The notes: generated from the sequence alone by a model not told the origin. Shown: positions 4,615 through 12,303, counted from the stretch's first letter. The stretch is DNA of 14,588 nucleotides from Lamprobacter sp964516305 (GCA_964516305.1 CAZEZH010000088.1:1-14588); one strand, 5' to 3'. Numbers and translations: made by a program.

Positions 4615-7311
4615 ATGCGACTCTCCGATGTCGACCAGCTTTTCGTCCCTGATGCAGTCGCCGTCTTTGGCGCTAGTGATCGCGAGGACTCGGTCGGCGC
4701 GATGGTCTATCGCAATGTCCTCGCCGGTGGCTTCAAGGGGCCTTGTTATCCGATCAACCCGAAGTACGAGACGGTCGATGGCCAGCCCTGCTGGAAGGAT
4801 CTGGCCGCGCTGAATAAGCATGTTGATCTGGCGCTGATCGCGACCCCGGCCGAGGCGGTCCCGGGGATCTTGGATCAATGCGGCGAGTTTGGCGTGCGCG
4901 CGGCGGTGGTGCATTCGGCCGGCTTCTCCGAGCAGGGCGATCGTGGCAGCGCACTGCAGGAGCGGCTGGTGGAGGCGGCGCGGCGAAACCGGATTCGGGT
5001 GTTGGGGCCGAATTGCCTCGGCGTGATGCGGCCTTCTCACGGTCTGAACGCGACCTTTGGCAATGAGCTGCCGCGGGTGGGCAACGTCGCCCTAGTCTCG
5101 CAATCCGGGGCCGTCTGCACCGCGATGCTGGATCGATCCGGGCCGCGTCGACTGGGCTTTTCGGCGGTGGTCTCGCTCGGCGCTGCGGCCGATGTCGATT
5201 TCGGTGACATTCTCGACTATTTGGCGCTCGACCCGCAGACCCAGAGCATCCTGCTCTATGTCGAGGGCGTGCGAGATGCCCGTCGCTTCATGAGCGGGCT
5301 GCGGGCCGCAGCGCGGCTGAAGCCGGTAGTGGTGGTCAAGACCGGTCGGCATCCGGCCGGCTCACGCGCGGCGCGCTCGCATACCGGCGCCTGGGTGGGT
5401 TCGTCCGAGGTGTTTCGCGCTGTGCTCGAGCGCGGTGGCGCGGTGCAGGTCGAGCGGTTGGCGCAGCTGTTCGCTGCGGCGCAGGTGTTCGGCGCCGGTC
5501 GGCGCCTGGCCGGCAATCGCATCGCGGTGATCACCAACGGCGGTGGCCCCGGGGTGCTGGCGGCCGATCGGGCAGTCGATCACGGGCTGATCCTGTCCGA
5601 GCTGAGCGAGGCCACGCGCGCTAAGCTTGAAGAGGCGTTACCGGAGCATTGGTCGCACGGCAACCCGGTCGACGTGATGGGCGATGATGGTTCAGAACAG
5701 CGCTATCGCGCGGCCCTTGAGGCCTGTCTGGCCGATGAGAGCGTTGATGGCGTAATCGTGTTGATGGCGCCGCTGGCAACCAGCGATCCAACCAGCATCG
5801 CCACTGAGTTGATCGAGGTCGCTAAGAAGACCCGCAAGCCGGTGCTGACCTGCTGGATGGGCGAAAGCCGAGTGGCCGAGGCGCAGGTGCTCTTTGCCGA
5901 GCACGGCGTGCCGCATTTTGAATCTCCTGAGGTCGCGGTGGATGCAATGTCGTTCCTCGCTGAGCAACGGCGCAATCGGATGTTGCTGATGCAGTCGCCG
6001 GGACCTTTGTCGCAGCAACTGGGCCCTGATGTGGAAGGCGCCCGGCTGATCATCGAGGGCGTGATGGCCGAGGGCCGCAAGGTGCTCGGCAGCATCGAGG
6101 CCAAGGCGGTGCTCTCGGCGTTTCGCATCAACAGCACCCAGGCGGTGCTCGCGCGCTCGCCGAACGAGGCGCTGATTGCCGCTGAGTCGCTCGGCTTCCC
6201 AGTGGTCATCAAGATCAATTCGCCGGATATCCGCTATAAATCCGATGTCGACGGCGTGCGCCTGGGTCTGAGTGACGCGCAGAGCATCCGCCGTGCTTAC
6301 TCCGAGCTGACGGAGCGCGCGCAGAAGCTACGGCCACAGGCGCAGATCCAGGGCGTGACCGTCGAGCACATGGTGCCGACCCGCGCCGCGCGCGAGTTGA
6401 TGGTCAAGGTGGTGCGCGATCCGATCTTCGGCCCGGTGATCAGCTTCGGCGCCGGTGGTACCGATATGCAGGTGCTCGAGGATAAGGCGCTCGGCCTGCC
6501 GCCGCTGAATGCCTTCATCATCCAGACCATGATCGAGCACACGCGGGTGGCGCGGCTGATGGGCGCCTACAGCAATATGCCGCCGATGAATCGGCAGGCC
6601 TTGTCGCGCATCCTGCAGCGGGTCTCGGAGATGGTCTGTGAGCTGCCGGAGATCATCGAGCTCGAGATCAACCCGTTGATCGGCAATGATCTGGACGTGA
6701 TCGCGGTGGATGCGCGTATTCAGGTCGACTATCCGCCGCCGCAGATGCCGGTCTATGGGCACATGGCGATTCATCCCTATCCGCAGCATCTCATCGAGCG
6801 CGTGCCATTGCCCGATGGCACCGATCTGACCATTCGCCCGATCCGCCCCGAGGATGCGCAGATGGAGCAGGACTTCGTCCGTGGCCTCTCCGATCAGACC
6901 AAGTATTTCCGCTTCATGCAGACCATTAAGGAGCTCTCGCCAGATATGCTGGTGCGCTTCACTCAGATCGATTACGACCGCGAGATGGCGCTGATTGGAG
7001 TGATTCGGCCGCAGGGTGCCGAGGGGGTTGGTCCGGAGCAAGAGGTTGGCGTCGCGCGCTACATGGCGCATCCGGGTGGCGATACCTGCGAGTTTGCGAT
7101 CGTGGTCTCGGATGCCAGTCGCCGGCGTGGGATTGGTGCTCGATTAATGCGCTCGCTGATGCAGAACGCGCGCAACAAAGGGCTGCGGATCATGGAGGGT
7201 GAGGTCTTGAGCGCGAATACGCGGATGCTGGCCTTGGTCAAGTCGCTCGGCTTTCGCATCGAGACCGATCGCAATGATCCGACCGTGAAGCTGGTGTCGA
7301 AGGTGTTGTGA
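4615..7311 (+). CDS. pat: Pat-type protein lysine acetyltransferase (acyl-CoA synthetase-like domain + GNAT)
   Basis: This 898-residue protein has the Pat/YfiQ architecture. These enzymes acetylate lysines on metabolic enzymes such as acetyl-CoA synthetase, using acetyl-CoA. Domains in order: CoA-binding Rossmann domain (about 8-135, VFGASDREDSVG and LGPNCLGVM), ligase-CoA domains (about 150-460, VSQSGAV and NGGGPGVLAAD), ATP-grasp domain (about 490-710, VVIKINSPDI) and C-terminal GNAT (about 735-898). In the GNAT, RRRGIGARL near 837-845 is the acetyl-CoA pyrophosphate loop, and Glu826 in CEFAIVV fits the catalytic base. His256 in SHTGAW, the phosphohistidine of active NDP-forming synthetases, is kept, whereas enterobacterial Pat lacks it. 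The second phosphohistidine position in the ATP-grasp domain is Tyr541 (DIRYKSDV). The start at 4615 follows a strong AGGAGG; the open frame extends upstream but overlaps the divergent deacetylase. Confidence 0.9.
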   Translation: MRLSDVDQLFVPDAVAVFGASDREDSVGAMVYRNVLAGGFKGPCYPINPKYETVDGQPCWKDLAALNKHVDLALIATPAEAVPGILDQCGEFGVRAAVVHSAGFSEQGDRGSALQERLVEAARRNRIRVLGPNCLGVMRPSHGLNATFGNELPRVGNVALVSQSGAVCTAMLDRSGPRRLGFSAVVSLGAAADVDFGDILDYLALDPQTQSILLYVEGVRDARRFMSGLRAAARLKPVVVVKTGRHPAGSRAARSHTGAWVGSSEVFRAVLERGGAVQVERLAQLFAAAQVFGAGRRLAGNRIAVITNGGGPGVLAADRAVDHGLILSELSEATRAKLEEALPEHWSHGNPVDVMGDDGSEQRYRAALEACLADESVDGVIVLMAPLATSDPTSIATELIEVAKKTRKPVLTCWMGESRVAEAQVLFAEHGVPHFESPEVAVDAMSFLAEQRRNRMLLMQSPGPLSQQLGPDVEGARLIIEGVMAEGRKVLGSIEAKAVLSAFRINSTQAVLARSPNEALIAAESLGFPVVIKINSPDIRYKSDVDGVRLGLSDAQSIRRAYSELTERAQKLRPQAQIQGVTVEHMVPTRAARELMVKVVRDPIFGPVISFGAGGTDMQVLEDKALGLPPLNAFIIQTMIEHTRVARLMGAYSNMPPMNRQALSRILQRVSEMVCELPEIIELEINPLIGNDLDVIAVDARIQVDYPPPQMPVYGHMAIHPYPQHLIERVPLPDGTDLTIRPIRPEDAQMEQDFVRGLSDQTKYFRFMQTIKELSPDMLVRFTQIDYDREMALIGVIRPQGAEGVGPEQEVGVARYMAHPGGDTCEFAIVVSDASRRRGIGARLMRSLMQNARNKGLRIMEGEVLSANTRMLALVKSLGFRIETDRNDPTVKLVSKVL

Positions 7312-7312
7312 G

Positions 7313-7335
7313 GGGCTGGCATCCATTGCCAGCCC
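7313..7335. terminator. Hairpin between convergent pat and sbtB
   Basis: GGGCTGGC (7313-7320) and GCCAGCCC (7328-7335) form a perfect 8-bp GC-rich stem with a 7-base loop, starting two bases after the pat stop and 23 bases beyond the sbtB stop. No strong T run follows on either strand, so termination efficiency is uncertain. The position between convergent genes suggests a shared, bidirectional terminator. Confidence 0.5.
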
Positions 7336-7357
7336 GGGCCTTCTGCGGTTTATAGGA

Positions 7358-7672
7358 TCATAGGCTGTGCGCGTACAGCACCTCAACCCGTCCGATATGG
7401 ATGATGCCGGAGAAGTTGTCGAAGTACTTGTCGGCGACCTGCTTTGCAATCGTCCGGGCGACGTCCTCGCTGGCGGTGATGACCTCGATCTTGATGTTCG
7501 AGTAGGTGTCCGAGACGGTGGGTCGACCTGGAGACGGGGTGTTGCGGCTACCGACGCCACCGGCGTCCATCACGGTGTAGCCGGTGGCTCCGGCTGCCTG
7601 GATGATCTTGGTGACCTTAGGCAGCAGCACTCTCTCGGTGATGATGACGAGCTTCGTGGCCATTTGTGTCAT
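7358..7672 (-). CDS. sbtB: SbtB-like PII-family regulator of the bicarbonate transporter
   Basis: This 104-residue PII-like protein pairs with SbtA. In cyanobacteria SbtB binds adenine nucleotides, including cyclic AMP and AMP, and closes or tunes SbtA. The sequence aligns with SbtB from memory: TKLVIITERVLLPKV at the N-terminus, GYTVMDAGGVGSRN with the nucleotide-binding GSRN, the T-loop segment SPGRPTVSDTYSNIK, and KYFDNFSGIIHIGRVEVLY. It ends at YAHSL and so lacks the C-terminal Cys-Gly-Pro-x-Gly-Cys redox loop of several cyanobacterial SbtB proteins. The first ATG is preferred because AGAGGT sits 8-9 bases upstream; an internal ATG three codons later is too far from it. It lies 63 bp downstream of sbtA on the same strand, with a hairpin in between. 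Confident family call. Confidence 0.87.
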   Translation of the reverse strand: MTQMATKLVIITERVLLPKVTKIIQAAGATGYTVMDAGGVGSRNTPSPGRPTVSDTYSNIKIEVITASEDVARTIAKQVADKYFDNFSGIIHIGRVEVLYAHSL

Positions 7673-7700
7673 GACTGAATACCTCTTGTTATGGATCGAC

Positions 7701-7722
7701 GGGGCCGAGTGCCGTCGGCCCC
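7701..7722. promoter_or_regulatory. Intercistronic hairpin between sbtA and sbtB
   Basis: GGGGCCGA (7701-7708) and TCGGCCCC (7715-7722) form a perfect 8-bp stem with a 6-base loop in the 63-bp gap of the operon. There is no T run after it in the minus-strand direction. It could partly terminate or stabilise the upstream message and so set the sbtA to sbtB ratio. Confidence 0.5.
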
Positions 7723-7735
7723 TCCGTGTGGTGCG

Positions 7736-8728
7736 TCAGGCCCCGAAGACCAACTGCGCCAAGCCGATGTAGAGCGGGATGCCGATAGCAATCGCGACCG
7801 GGGTGCCGATACTCGTCGATGAGCCGATATAGGACGATGGGTTGGCGGTTGGGATACCGGCACGCAGGGTTGGCGGCCCGGAGATGTCGGAGCTCGAGCC
7901 GGCGATGATCGCGAGCAGCACGACGCCGCCTGGGCTAAACCCGGTCAGCACATGGGCAATATAGCCGAGGCCGAACGCAATGAGACCGTTCATCAAGGGC
8001 GCGACAGCGGCGTAGACGGCAAACCAATGCGCCACGCGCCGGAGCTCGTTCAATCGTGCATAGGCCTCGATGCCCATGATCAGCATCAATACCGACAGCA
8101 GACCGCGGAAGAGCGGTTCGTAGAAGGTATCGAAGACCCCGTCAGGATTGGTGAACAAGCCGAGGGCGATGCCGAGCAACAATGCCGACAGGGCCGGACC
8201 CTGCAGGCTTTCCTTGACGATGGGCCAAATCGCCACCTTGTCGCCAGTGCCATCCTTCTTTTTCAGATAGACGCTGGCGAGCACGATGGCCAGGACCAGC
8301 GCCGGGATGTCCATGAACGGGTACAGTGCAACGGCCCAGGGCTCGTAGCTGATGCCTTCGGACTCCAGCACGACCGTCCCCGCGGCGAGTGTCGACCCGC
8401 TGACGGCCCCAAACAGGCCGGCGGTTGCGATCCCGTCCTCAACGCGGATACCGGGCAGCAAGGCCAGCGTATAGCGACCGATCACGACGGTCAGACAGCC
8501 CACGACTACGGCGAAAAACGCGGGCAGCAGCATCGCTCCGATGTCCGCCTCGCCGATCGCCATGCCGCCCTTCAGGCCGACCTTCAACAGCAGCATAAAG
8601 ACGATGAACTTGTAGATGGCATCGGGGATCGTCAGCCGTGAACCGAGCGCGGCAATCAGGATGCCACCAAGCAAGAAGGCCAGGGTTGGCGATTGCAGCT
8701 GCGATACAAAACGCGAGCCGAATTCCAT
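7736..8728 (-). CDS. sbtA: SbtA-family sodium-dependent bicarbonate transporter
   Basis: This 330-residue inner-membrane protein belongs to the SbtA family, high-affinity sodium/bicarbonate symporters of CO2-concentrating systems. It has about ten hydrophobic segments in two inverted halves. Diagnostic stretches are SPTLAFLLGG, YKFIVFMLLLKVGLKGG, FGAVSGSTLAAGT in the first half, and GSSSDISGPPTLRAGIP with SSYIGSSTSIGTPVAIA in the second, which form the substrate and sodium site. The hydrophilic loop between halves (LKKKDGTGDK) is short compared with cyanobacterial SbtA. ATG at 8728 gives the usual MEFGSRF start. A TTG four codons earlier (8740) has a better-placed GAGGAG, so initiation there is possible. 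sbtB follows in the same operon. Together they should supply bicarbonate for carbon fixation. Confidence 0.9.
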   Translation of the reverse strand: MEFGSRFVSQLQSPTLAFLLGGILIAALGSRLTIPDAIYKFIVFMLLLKVGLKGGMAIGEADIGAMLLPAFFAVVVGCLTVVIGRYTLALLPGIRVEDGIATAGLFGAVSGSTLAAGTVVLESEGISYEPWAVALYPFMDIPALVLAIVLASVYLKKKDGTGDKVAIWPIVKESLQGPALSALLLGIALGLFTNPDGVFDTFYEPLFRGLLSVLMLIMGIEAYARLNELRRVAHWFAVYAAVAPLMNGLIAFGLGYIAHVLTGFSPGGVVLLAIIAGSSSDISGPPTLRAGIPTANPSSYIGSSTSIGTPVAIAIGIPLYIGLAQLVFGA

Positions 8729-8740
8729 TAGTATTTCCAA

Positions 8741-9089
8741 TGGTATACTCCTCTCTGTCAATTGAACGCCAATGACGTCAGTGGATGGCCTGTCTGAGGC
8801 TAGGATGCGATTGGTGACGGGGTTTCCTAGCCTTCAGCTGCCTGAGAGAGAGCATAGGGGCATTTTGCGCCAAGCGTTTATTGATATTTGATCGGCTCCT
8901 TATCGGTAAAAGGTGATTGATTCGGGAATTTCGATGGGAGTTGTCGGAAAAAACGAGCTTGAGCTTCGCTGCATTGCCCCGACGCTTTCAACAGAGTGAT
9001 GAAGCGCGCGGTGGCCAAAGCGGCCAACACGGCTTCGCCAGCCTTTTAGCCGCGATTAGCGGCGATTAGCGGTGACCGAGGAACTGACA
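8741..9089 (-). promoter_or_regulatory. Upstream region of sbtA with a long-arm inverted repeat
   Basis: This stretch of about 350 bp separates sbtA from the small exported gene and holds no supported gene. GAGGAG at about 8748-8753 (read on the minus strand) is the sbtA ribosome site. AGGCTAGGA (8797-8805) and TCCTAGCCT (8825-8833) are a perfect 9-bp inverted repeat with a 19-base spacer, about 70-105 bases upstream of sbtA, suitable as a regulator site or leader hairpin. Two direct copies of GCGATTAGCG lie at 9052-9061 and 9062-9071, on the side of the divergent gene. I could not place a convincing -35/-10 pair. Confidence 0.45.
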
Positions 9090-9404
9090 ATGACCAGATG
9101 GCGATCGGTACAAAGCCCGTTGGGCGTGAGGCTTGGCGCAGGGCTCCTGCTGCTGTTCGTCGTCTCGCCGTCATTGGCTGCTTGGGGGGCGAGTGGGTTC
9201 TATCCGTCCTCGGTGGTGCCGTCGATGCCGGAGCCGGAGCGGGCTCAGCAACTGCTTGCTGAGCCACGCGGGCTGATCGAGACGCTGCGCGCTGCGCATT
9301 GGCAGTCTGCGCGCAAAGGATGGACGGGTGTTTCAAGGCAGCCGGGGAGTGATCTTCGTCGCTCTGGAGCGGCTGCCTCGGGGACCTCTAACTCCGATCG
9401 CTGA
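9090..9404 (+). CDS. Small putative exported protein, unknown function
   Basis: This 104-residue frame is not recognised. It starts with a plausible Sec signal peptide: MTRWRSVQSPLGVRLGAGLL, a hydrophobic core (LLLLFVV), then SLAAWG with a possible cleavage site near residues 30-31. A ribosome site GAGGA (9078-9082) lies seven bases before the ATG. The mature part is short, rich in Pro, Ala and Arg, and has a helix-prone EPERAQQLLAEPRGLIETL segment. The last codons overlap the 3' end of the convergent bicA-like gene by 17 bases. The second half looks low in constraint, so it may be a truncated gene that lost its original 3' end, like others in this window. Real translation is plausible but unproven. 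Confidence 0.4.
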   Translation: MTRWRSVQSPLGVRLGAGLLLLFVVSPSLAAWGASGFYPSSVVPSMPEPERAQQLLAEPRGLIETLRAAHWQSARKGWTGVSRQPGSDLRRSGAAASGTSNSDR

Positions 9405-11082
9405 GGAGTCGACCGGCACGTTCCGCAACCGCCCGTTTCAGCGCTGCGGAGCGACTGTCGATCCAGTTTTCAACCGGAATGATGCGATTGAGGCCAAGAT
9501 TCTCGAAACGCTGCCGCGGTTGATCATGAATGCCGGCGAAGTAGACCCGACAGCCATGCTCAACGGCTTCTCGGGCCACGGTCTCGACCGCCAGTGAGGT
9601 GGTGACGCCAATGTGGGGCACCTCGGTCAGATCAATGATCAACGAGCGCGCGGAGAGCAGATCATTTTGCTGCCGCGTGACGGCCTTGGCGGCGCCGAAA
9701 ATCAGAGGTCCGCTCAGGCAGAGCATGACCACGCCATTGCTGGGGTCACGGAGGATGCGCACATCCTCTGGCGAGGCGTTGGGACAGTCTAGCCCGTCGT
9801 CAATGTGCGGCAGGCCCAGCACGCGCACGCCTTCCGATTGCAGATCGGCGAGGCGCCGAATGGTGAGGACGTTGGCGACAAAGAGCCCGATGCCGACCGC
9901 GGTGATCAAGTCGACAAAGACGGTCATGGCGATGACGCCGTACATGATCAGGGCGCCACGAATCGAGACCTTGTGCGCGCGGCGCAGGAAGCCCCAGTCG
10001 ATGATGTCGATACCGACCTTGATCGCAATGCCAGCGAGTACGGCCTTCGGGATCGGCTCGACCAACCCGCTAGCGCCGAACACGACCACCGCTAAGATCA
10101 GGGCGCGGGTCAGGCCGGAGAGCGCGGTGCGGCCACCGGTCTGGATATTGACGACGGTGCCCATGGTCGCGCCGGCGCCGGGCAGACCGCCGAACAGACC
10201 TGAGGCTAGATTGCCGAGGCCCTGGCCCATCAGTTCTTTGTCTGAGTTGTGCTGAGTGCGCGTCAAACTATCGGCGATGACCGAGGTGAGTAGGGCGTCG
10301 ATGGAGCCCAGCAAGGCCAGCACCAAGGCGTTGATGACAATGGTTTGCCATTGCGCTGCAGTGAAGGTGGGCACCTGCAGCGTCGGCAGTCCGCCCGGTA
10401 CCGAGCCGATGGCGCGGTAGGTCTCGCCAGAGAAGAGCTGCGGGAGCACAAAGATGGCGAGCAGGGTGCCGGCGATCAGCGCCAAGAGCTGCGGCGGCAC
10501 GAAGCGCCGGAGATGCTTTGGCGTCAGCAGCAGGATCGCAAGCGACAGCAGCCCCAAGGAGGCCTCGGCTGGCTTGATATTGGTGATAAAGCTAGGTATG
10601 GCAGCTAAGGAGCCGAGCACGCCACCGGGCGGTGACGCATAACCAAGCAGCGGCGGCAGCTGGATAATGATCAGGATGAAGCCGATGCCGGACATGAAGC
10701 CCGAGATCACCGTGTACGGCATCATGGTCACGTAGCGCCCGAGCTTGAGTGTGCCGAAGATGACCTGGAAGACACCGGTGAGCATGACGGTGGTGAAGGC
10801 CATCGCCATACCCAGCTCGGGGTTGGCGGCCATCATGGTCGCAATGACGGCGGTGAAGACGACCGTCATCGGTCCGGTGGGCTCAGAGATCAGGGTGGGC
10901 GTGCCGCCGAACAGAGCGGCGAAGAGGCCGATCAGTACGGCGCCATAGAGTCCGGCCTCGGCGCCGGCGCCTGAAGCAACGCCAAAGGCGAGCGCCATCG
11001 GCAACGCGATCACTGCCGCCGTAACGCCACCAAAGAGGTCGCCCTTCAGGTGTGTGAGATTGATTTGGTTGAAGACTCGCAT
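9388..11082 (-). CDS. bicA: BicA-like SulP-family bicarbonate transporter with STAS domain
   Basis: This 564-residue inner-membrane anion transporter aligns closely, from memory, with cyanobacterial BicA, a high-flux sodium-dependent bicarbonate importer. Residues 1-425 are the transport domain (14 predicted segments). They include KGDLFGGVTAAVIALPMALA, ISEPTGPMTVV with Thr69, GSIDALLTSVIADSLTRTQH with Asp262 and Thr266, and GAGATMGTVVN with Thr306. These correspond to the sodium and bicarbonate site residues I recall for BicA. Residues from about 435 onward are the cytoplasmic STAS domain (LCLSGPLIFGAAKAV, IIDLTEVPHIGVTTSLA). The start is placed at 11082 because AAGGAG lies just upstream and the N-terminus then matches BicA; an ATG at 11106 has no ribosome site. 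Sulfate transport cannot be excluded for this superfamily, but the detailed match favours bicarbonate. Confidence 0.86.
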   Translation of the reverse strand: MRVFNQINLTHLKGDLFGGVTAAVIALPMALAFGVASGAGAEAGLYGAVLIGLFAALFGGTPTLISEPTGPMTVVFTAVIATMMAANPELGMAMAFTTVMLTGVFQVIFGTLKLGRYVTMMPYTVISGFMSGIGFILIIIQLPPLLGYASPPGGVLGSLAAIPSFITNIKPAEASLGLLSLAILLLTPKHLRRFVPPQLLALIAGTLLAIFVLPQLFSGETYRAIGSVPGGLPTLQVPTFTAAQWQTIVINALVLALLGSIDALLTSVIADSLTRTQHNSDKELMGQGLGNLASGLFGGLPGAGATMGTVVNIQTGGRTALSGLTRALILAVVVFGASGLVEPIPKAVLAGIAIKVGIDIIDWGFLRRAHKVSIRGALIMYGVIAMTVFVDLITAVGIGLFVANVLTIRRLADLQSEGVRVLGLPHIDDGLDCPNASPEDVRILRDPSNGVVMLCLSGPLIFGAAKAVTRQQNDLLSARSLIIDLTEVPHIGVTTSLAVETVAREAVEHGCRVYFAGIHDQPRQRFENLGLNRIIPVENWIDSRSAALKRAVAERAGRLLSDRS

Positions 11083-11318
11083 CAGTCTCCTTTGCCTGTT
11101 CAGCATCGGTTTTATTAGTTTGTGTAGGGTAATGGTTCCGGGCGGGGAACCGAAATCGAAAAGCAGGATCGATGCTATAGATCCCCAGCCTCAGGCAGGC
11201 TCCGGGGTGCTAAGCCGTTGAACTTTGTCGAACCGCGTGCAGCCGGCAAAGGGTATACTAGGGGGTCGTCGTATCGCGACGGCTGTCATTTCACACTTGC
11301 GCGCAGGATAACTGGTGT
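11083..11318. promoter_or_regulatory. Divergent gap between bicA and the outer-membrane protein gene
   Basis: No gene is supported in these 236 bases, which must hold the two divergent promoters. GGTTCC (11134-11139) and GGAACC (11146-11151) form a 6-bp inverted repeat with a 6-base spacer, about 52 bases upstream of the bicA start. TATACT (11254-11259) is a good -10 for the plus-strand gene 60 bases further on, but no -35 sits at normal spacing. AGGA at about 11306 is the likely ribosome site of the outer-membrane gene. Confidence 0.35.
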
Positions 11319-12230
11319 ATGAGTTCGCCGCGGTCGTTGTTCACAGTCATGATCTTGGGCACGTTGCTGGCCAACGGCCCCATCCTCGCACAGCCCAGCG
11401 GGGATGCCTGGCGCTTGCGTCTCGAGAGCGGTGCGTTGCATCGCTGGCAGACCGCGATCGATGACGGTGGCGAGGTTGAGCTAGATGCTTGGTCGGTCCG
11501 TCTCGGGGCCGACAAGGCAGTAGCTCCAGGCTTGCGCTTAGGACTCAGCGCTGGCTATGGCGAACAAGACTATGGGTTTGCAGGGGAAACAGGCCTTGCG
11601 GCCTTGAGGCCTTGGTCGAACATCCGTCAGCTGCGCCTAAGCGGCAGCATAAACTGGAAGGCAGACGAGCGTTGGAACCTCTTCGCGGTGCCGACGATCC
11701 GCTGGTTTGCTGAGGAGGGTGCCGATCTCAGCGACGGTCAGATTGGCGGTCTGCTTGCAGCGGCGAGCTATCGGGTGAACGATCGCCTCAGCATCGGGCC
11801 TGGTTTTGGCGTCTTCTCCGAGCTGGAGGACGATGTCGATTGGTTTCCGATCTTGGCCATCGACTGGAAGCTCACTGACAGCTTGGCGTTGCGCACTGGC
11901 GGTGGCTTTGCGGCGACCGAAGGTCCAGGACTGGTGTTGAACTGGCGACCATCAGACCGCTGGGCGCTCTCGCTCGGGGCGCGTTATGAAAAGGCCCGAT
12001 TCAGACTCGATAACGTCGGTGTCGCGGCGGCAGGCGTTGGCCAAGAGACCGGGGTCCCAGTCTTTCTCGGGGCTACCCGCAGCTTTGGTCGACATCTGAG
12101 CTTGAGTCTGGTCGCCGGCGTTGAGTTTGCCGGCGAACTTCGGCTTGAGGATGCCGATGGTGGGGTCATCGATAAGACGCGATACGATCCTGCGCCGTTC
12201 GGCGGTGCGACCCTCGATCTTCGATTCTGA
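11319..12230 (+). CDS. Outer-membrane beta-barrel protein
   Basis: This is a 303-residue protein with a Sec signal peptide (residues 1 to about 25, ending GPILAQ). The rest is a chain of alternating hydrophobic and polar strands with turns typical of a small barrel: LRLGLSAGYGEQDYGF, RQLRLSGSINWKADERWNLF, SLSLVAGVEFAGELRL. It ends with Phe (TLDLRF), the C-terminal signature read by the Bam assembly machinery. Around 10-12 strands can be suggested from the pattern. The layout resembles outer-membrane families such as DUF6268, but I cannot assign a specific family or substrate. It stands alone, divergent from bicA. A passive pore or surface role is possible; nothing in the sequence defines it. 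Barrel call confident, function unknown. Confidence 0.72.
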   Translation: MSSPRSLFTVMILGTLLANGPILAQPSGDAWRLRLESGALHRWQTAIDDGGEVELDAWSVRLGADKAVAPGLRLGLSAGYGEQDYGFAGETGLAALRPWSNIRQLRLSGSINWKADERWNLFAVPTIRWFAEEGADLSDGQIGGLLAAASYRVNDRLSIGPGFGVFSELEDDVDWFPILAIDWKLTDSLALRTGGGFAATEGPGLVLNWRPSDRWALSLGARYEKARFRLDNVGVAAAGVGQETGVPVFLGATRSFGRHLSLSLVAGVEFAGELRLEDADGGVIDKTRYDPAPFGGATLDLRF

Positions 12231-12303
12231 CGGGACCTGATGCCACGCCTGATGTTGGGTGTTGCCCTTGACTTTCAATGCGTCCGATGACGGAGGAAGT
12301 CGG

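Noticed and set aside
4516..5040. Extension of the deacetylase frame to 5040
   Set aside because: The added 175 residues are antisense to the Pat CoA-binding domain and lack any family match; MNLAFISHQDC at 4515 is the normal start.
6328..7071. Long minus-strand frame inside pat
   Set aside because: His/Arg-rich shadow of the real gene, with no ribosome site or family resemblance.
7952..8641. 229-residue plus-strand frame opposite sbtA
   Set aside because: Its Gln/Asp/Gly-rich composition is the mirror of hydrophobic transmembrane codons on the other strand.
9052..9071. Two tandem copies of GCGATTAGCG as a CRISPR-like or iteron array
   Set aside because: Only two short adjacent copies with no spacers; a minor tandem duplication is the simpler reading.
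9388..11082. SulP gene as a sulfate permease linked to sulfur metabolism
   Set aside because: The presumed lifestyle would fit, but the sequence matches BicA closely through the substrate and sodium-site segments, and it lies beside sbtAB.
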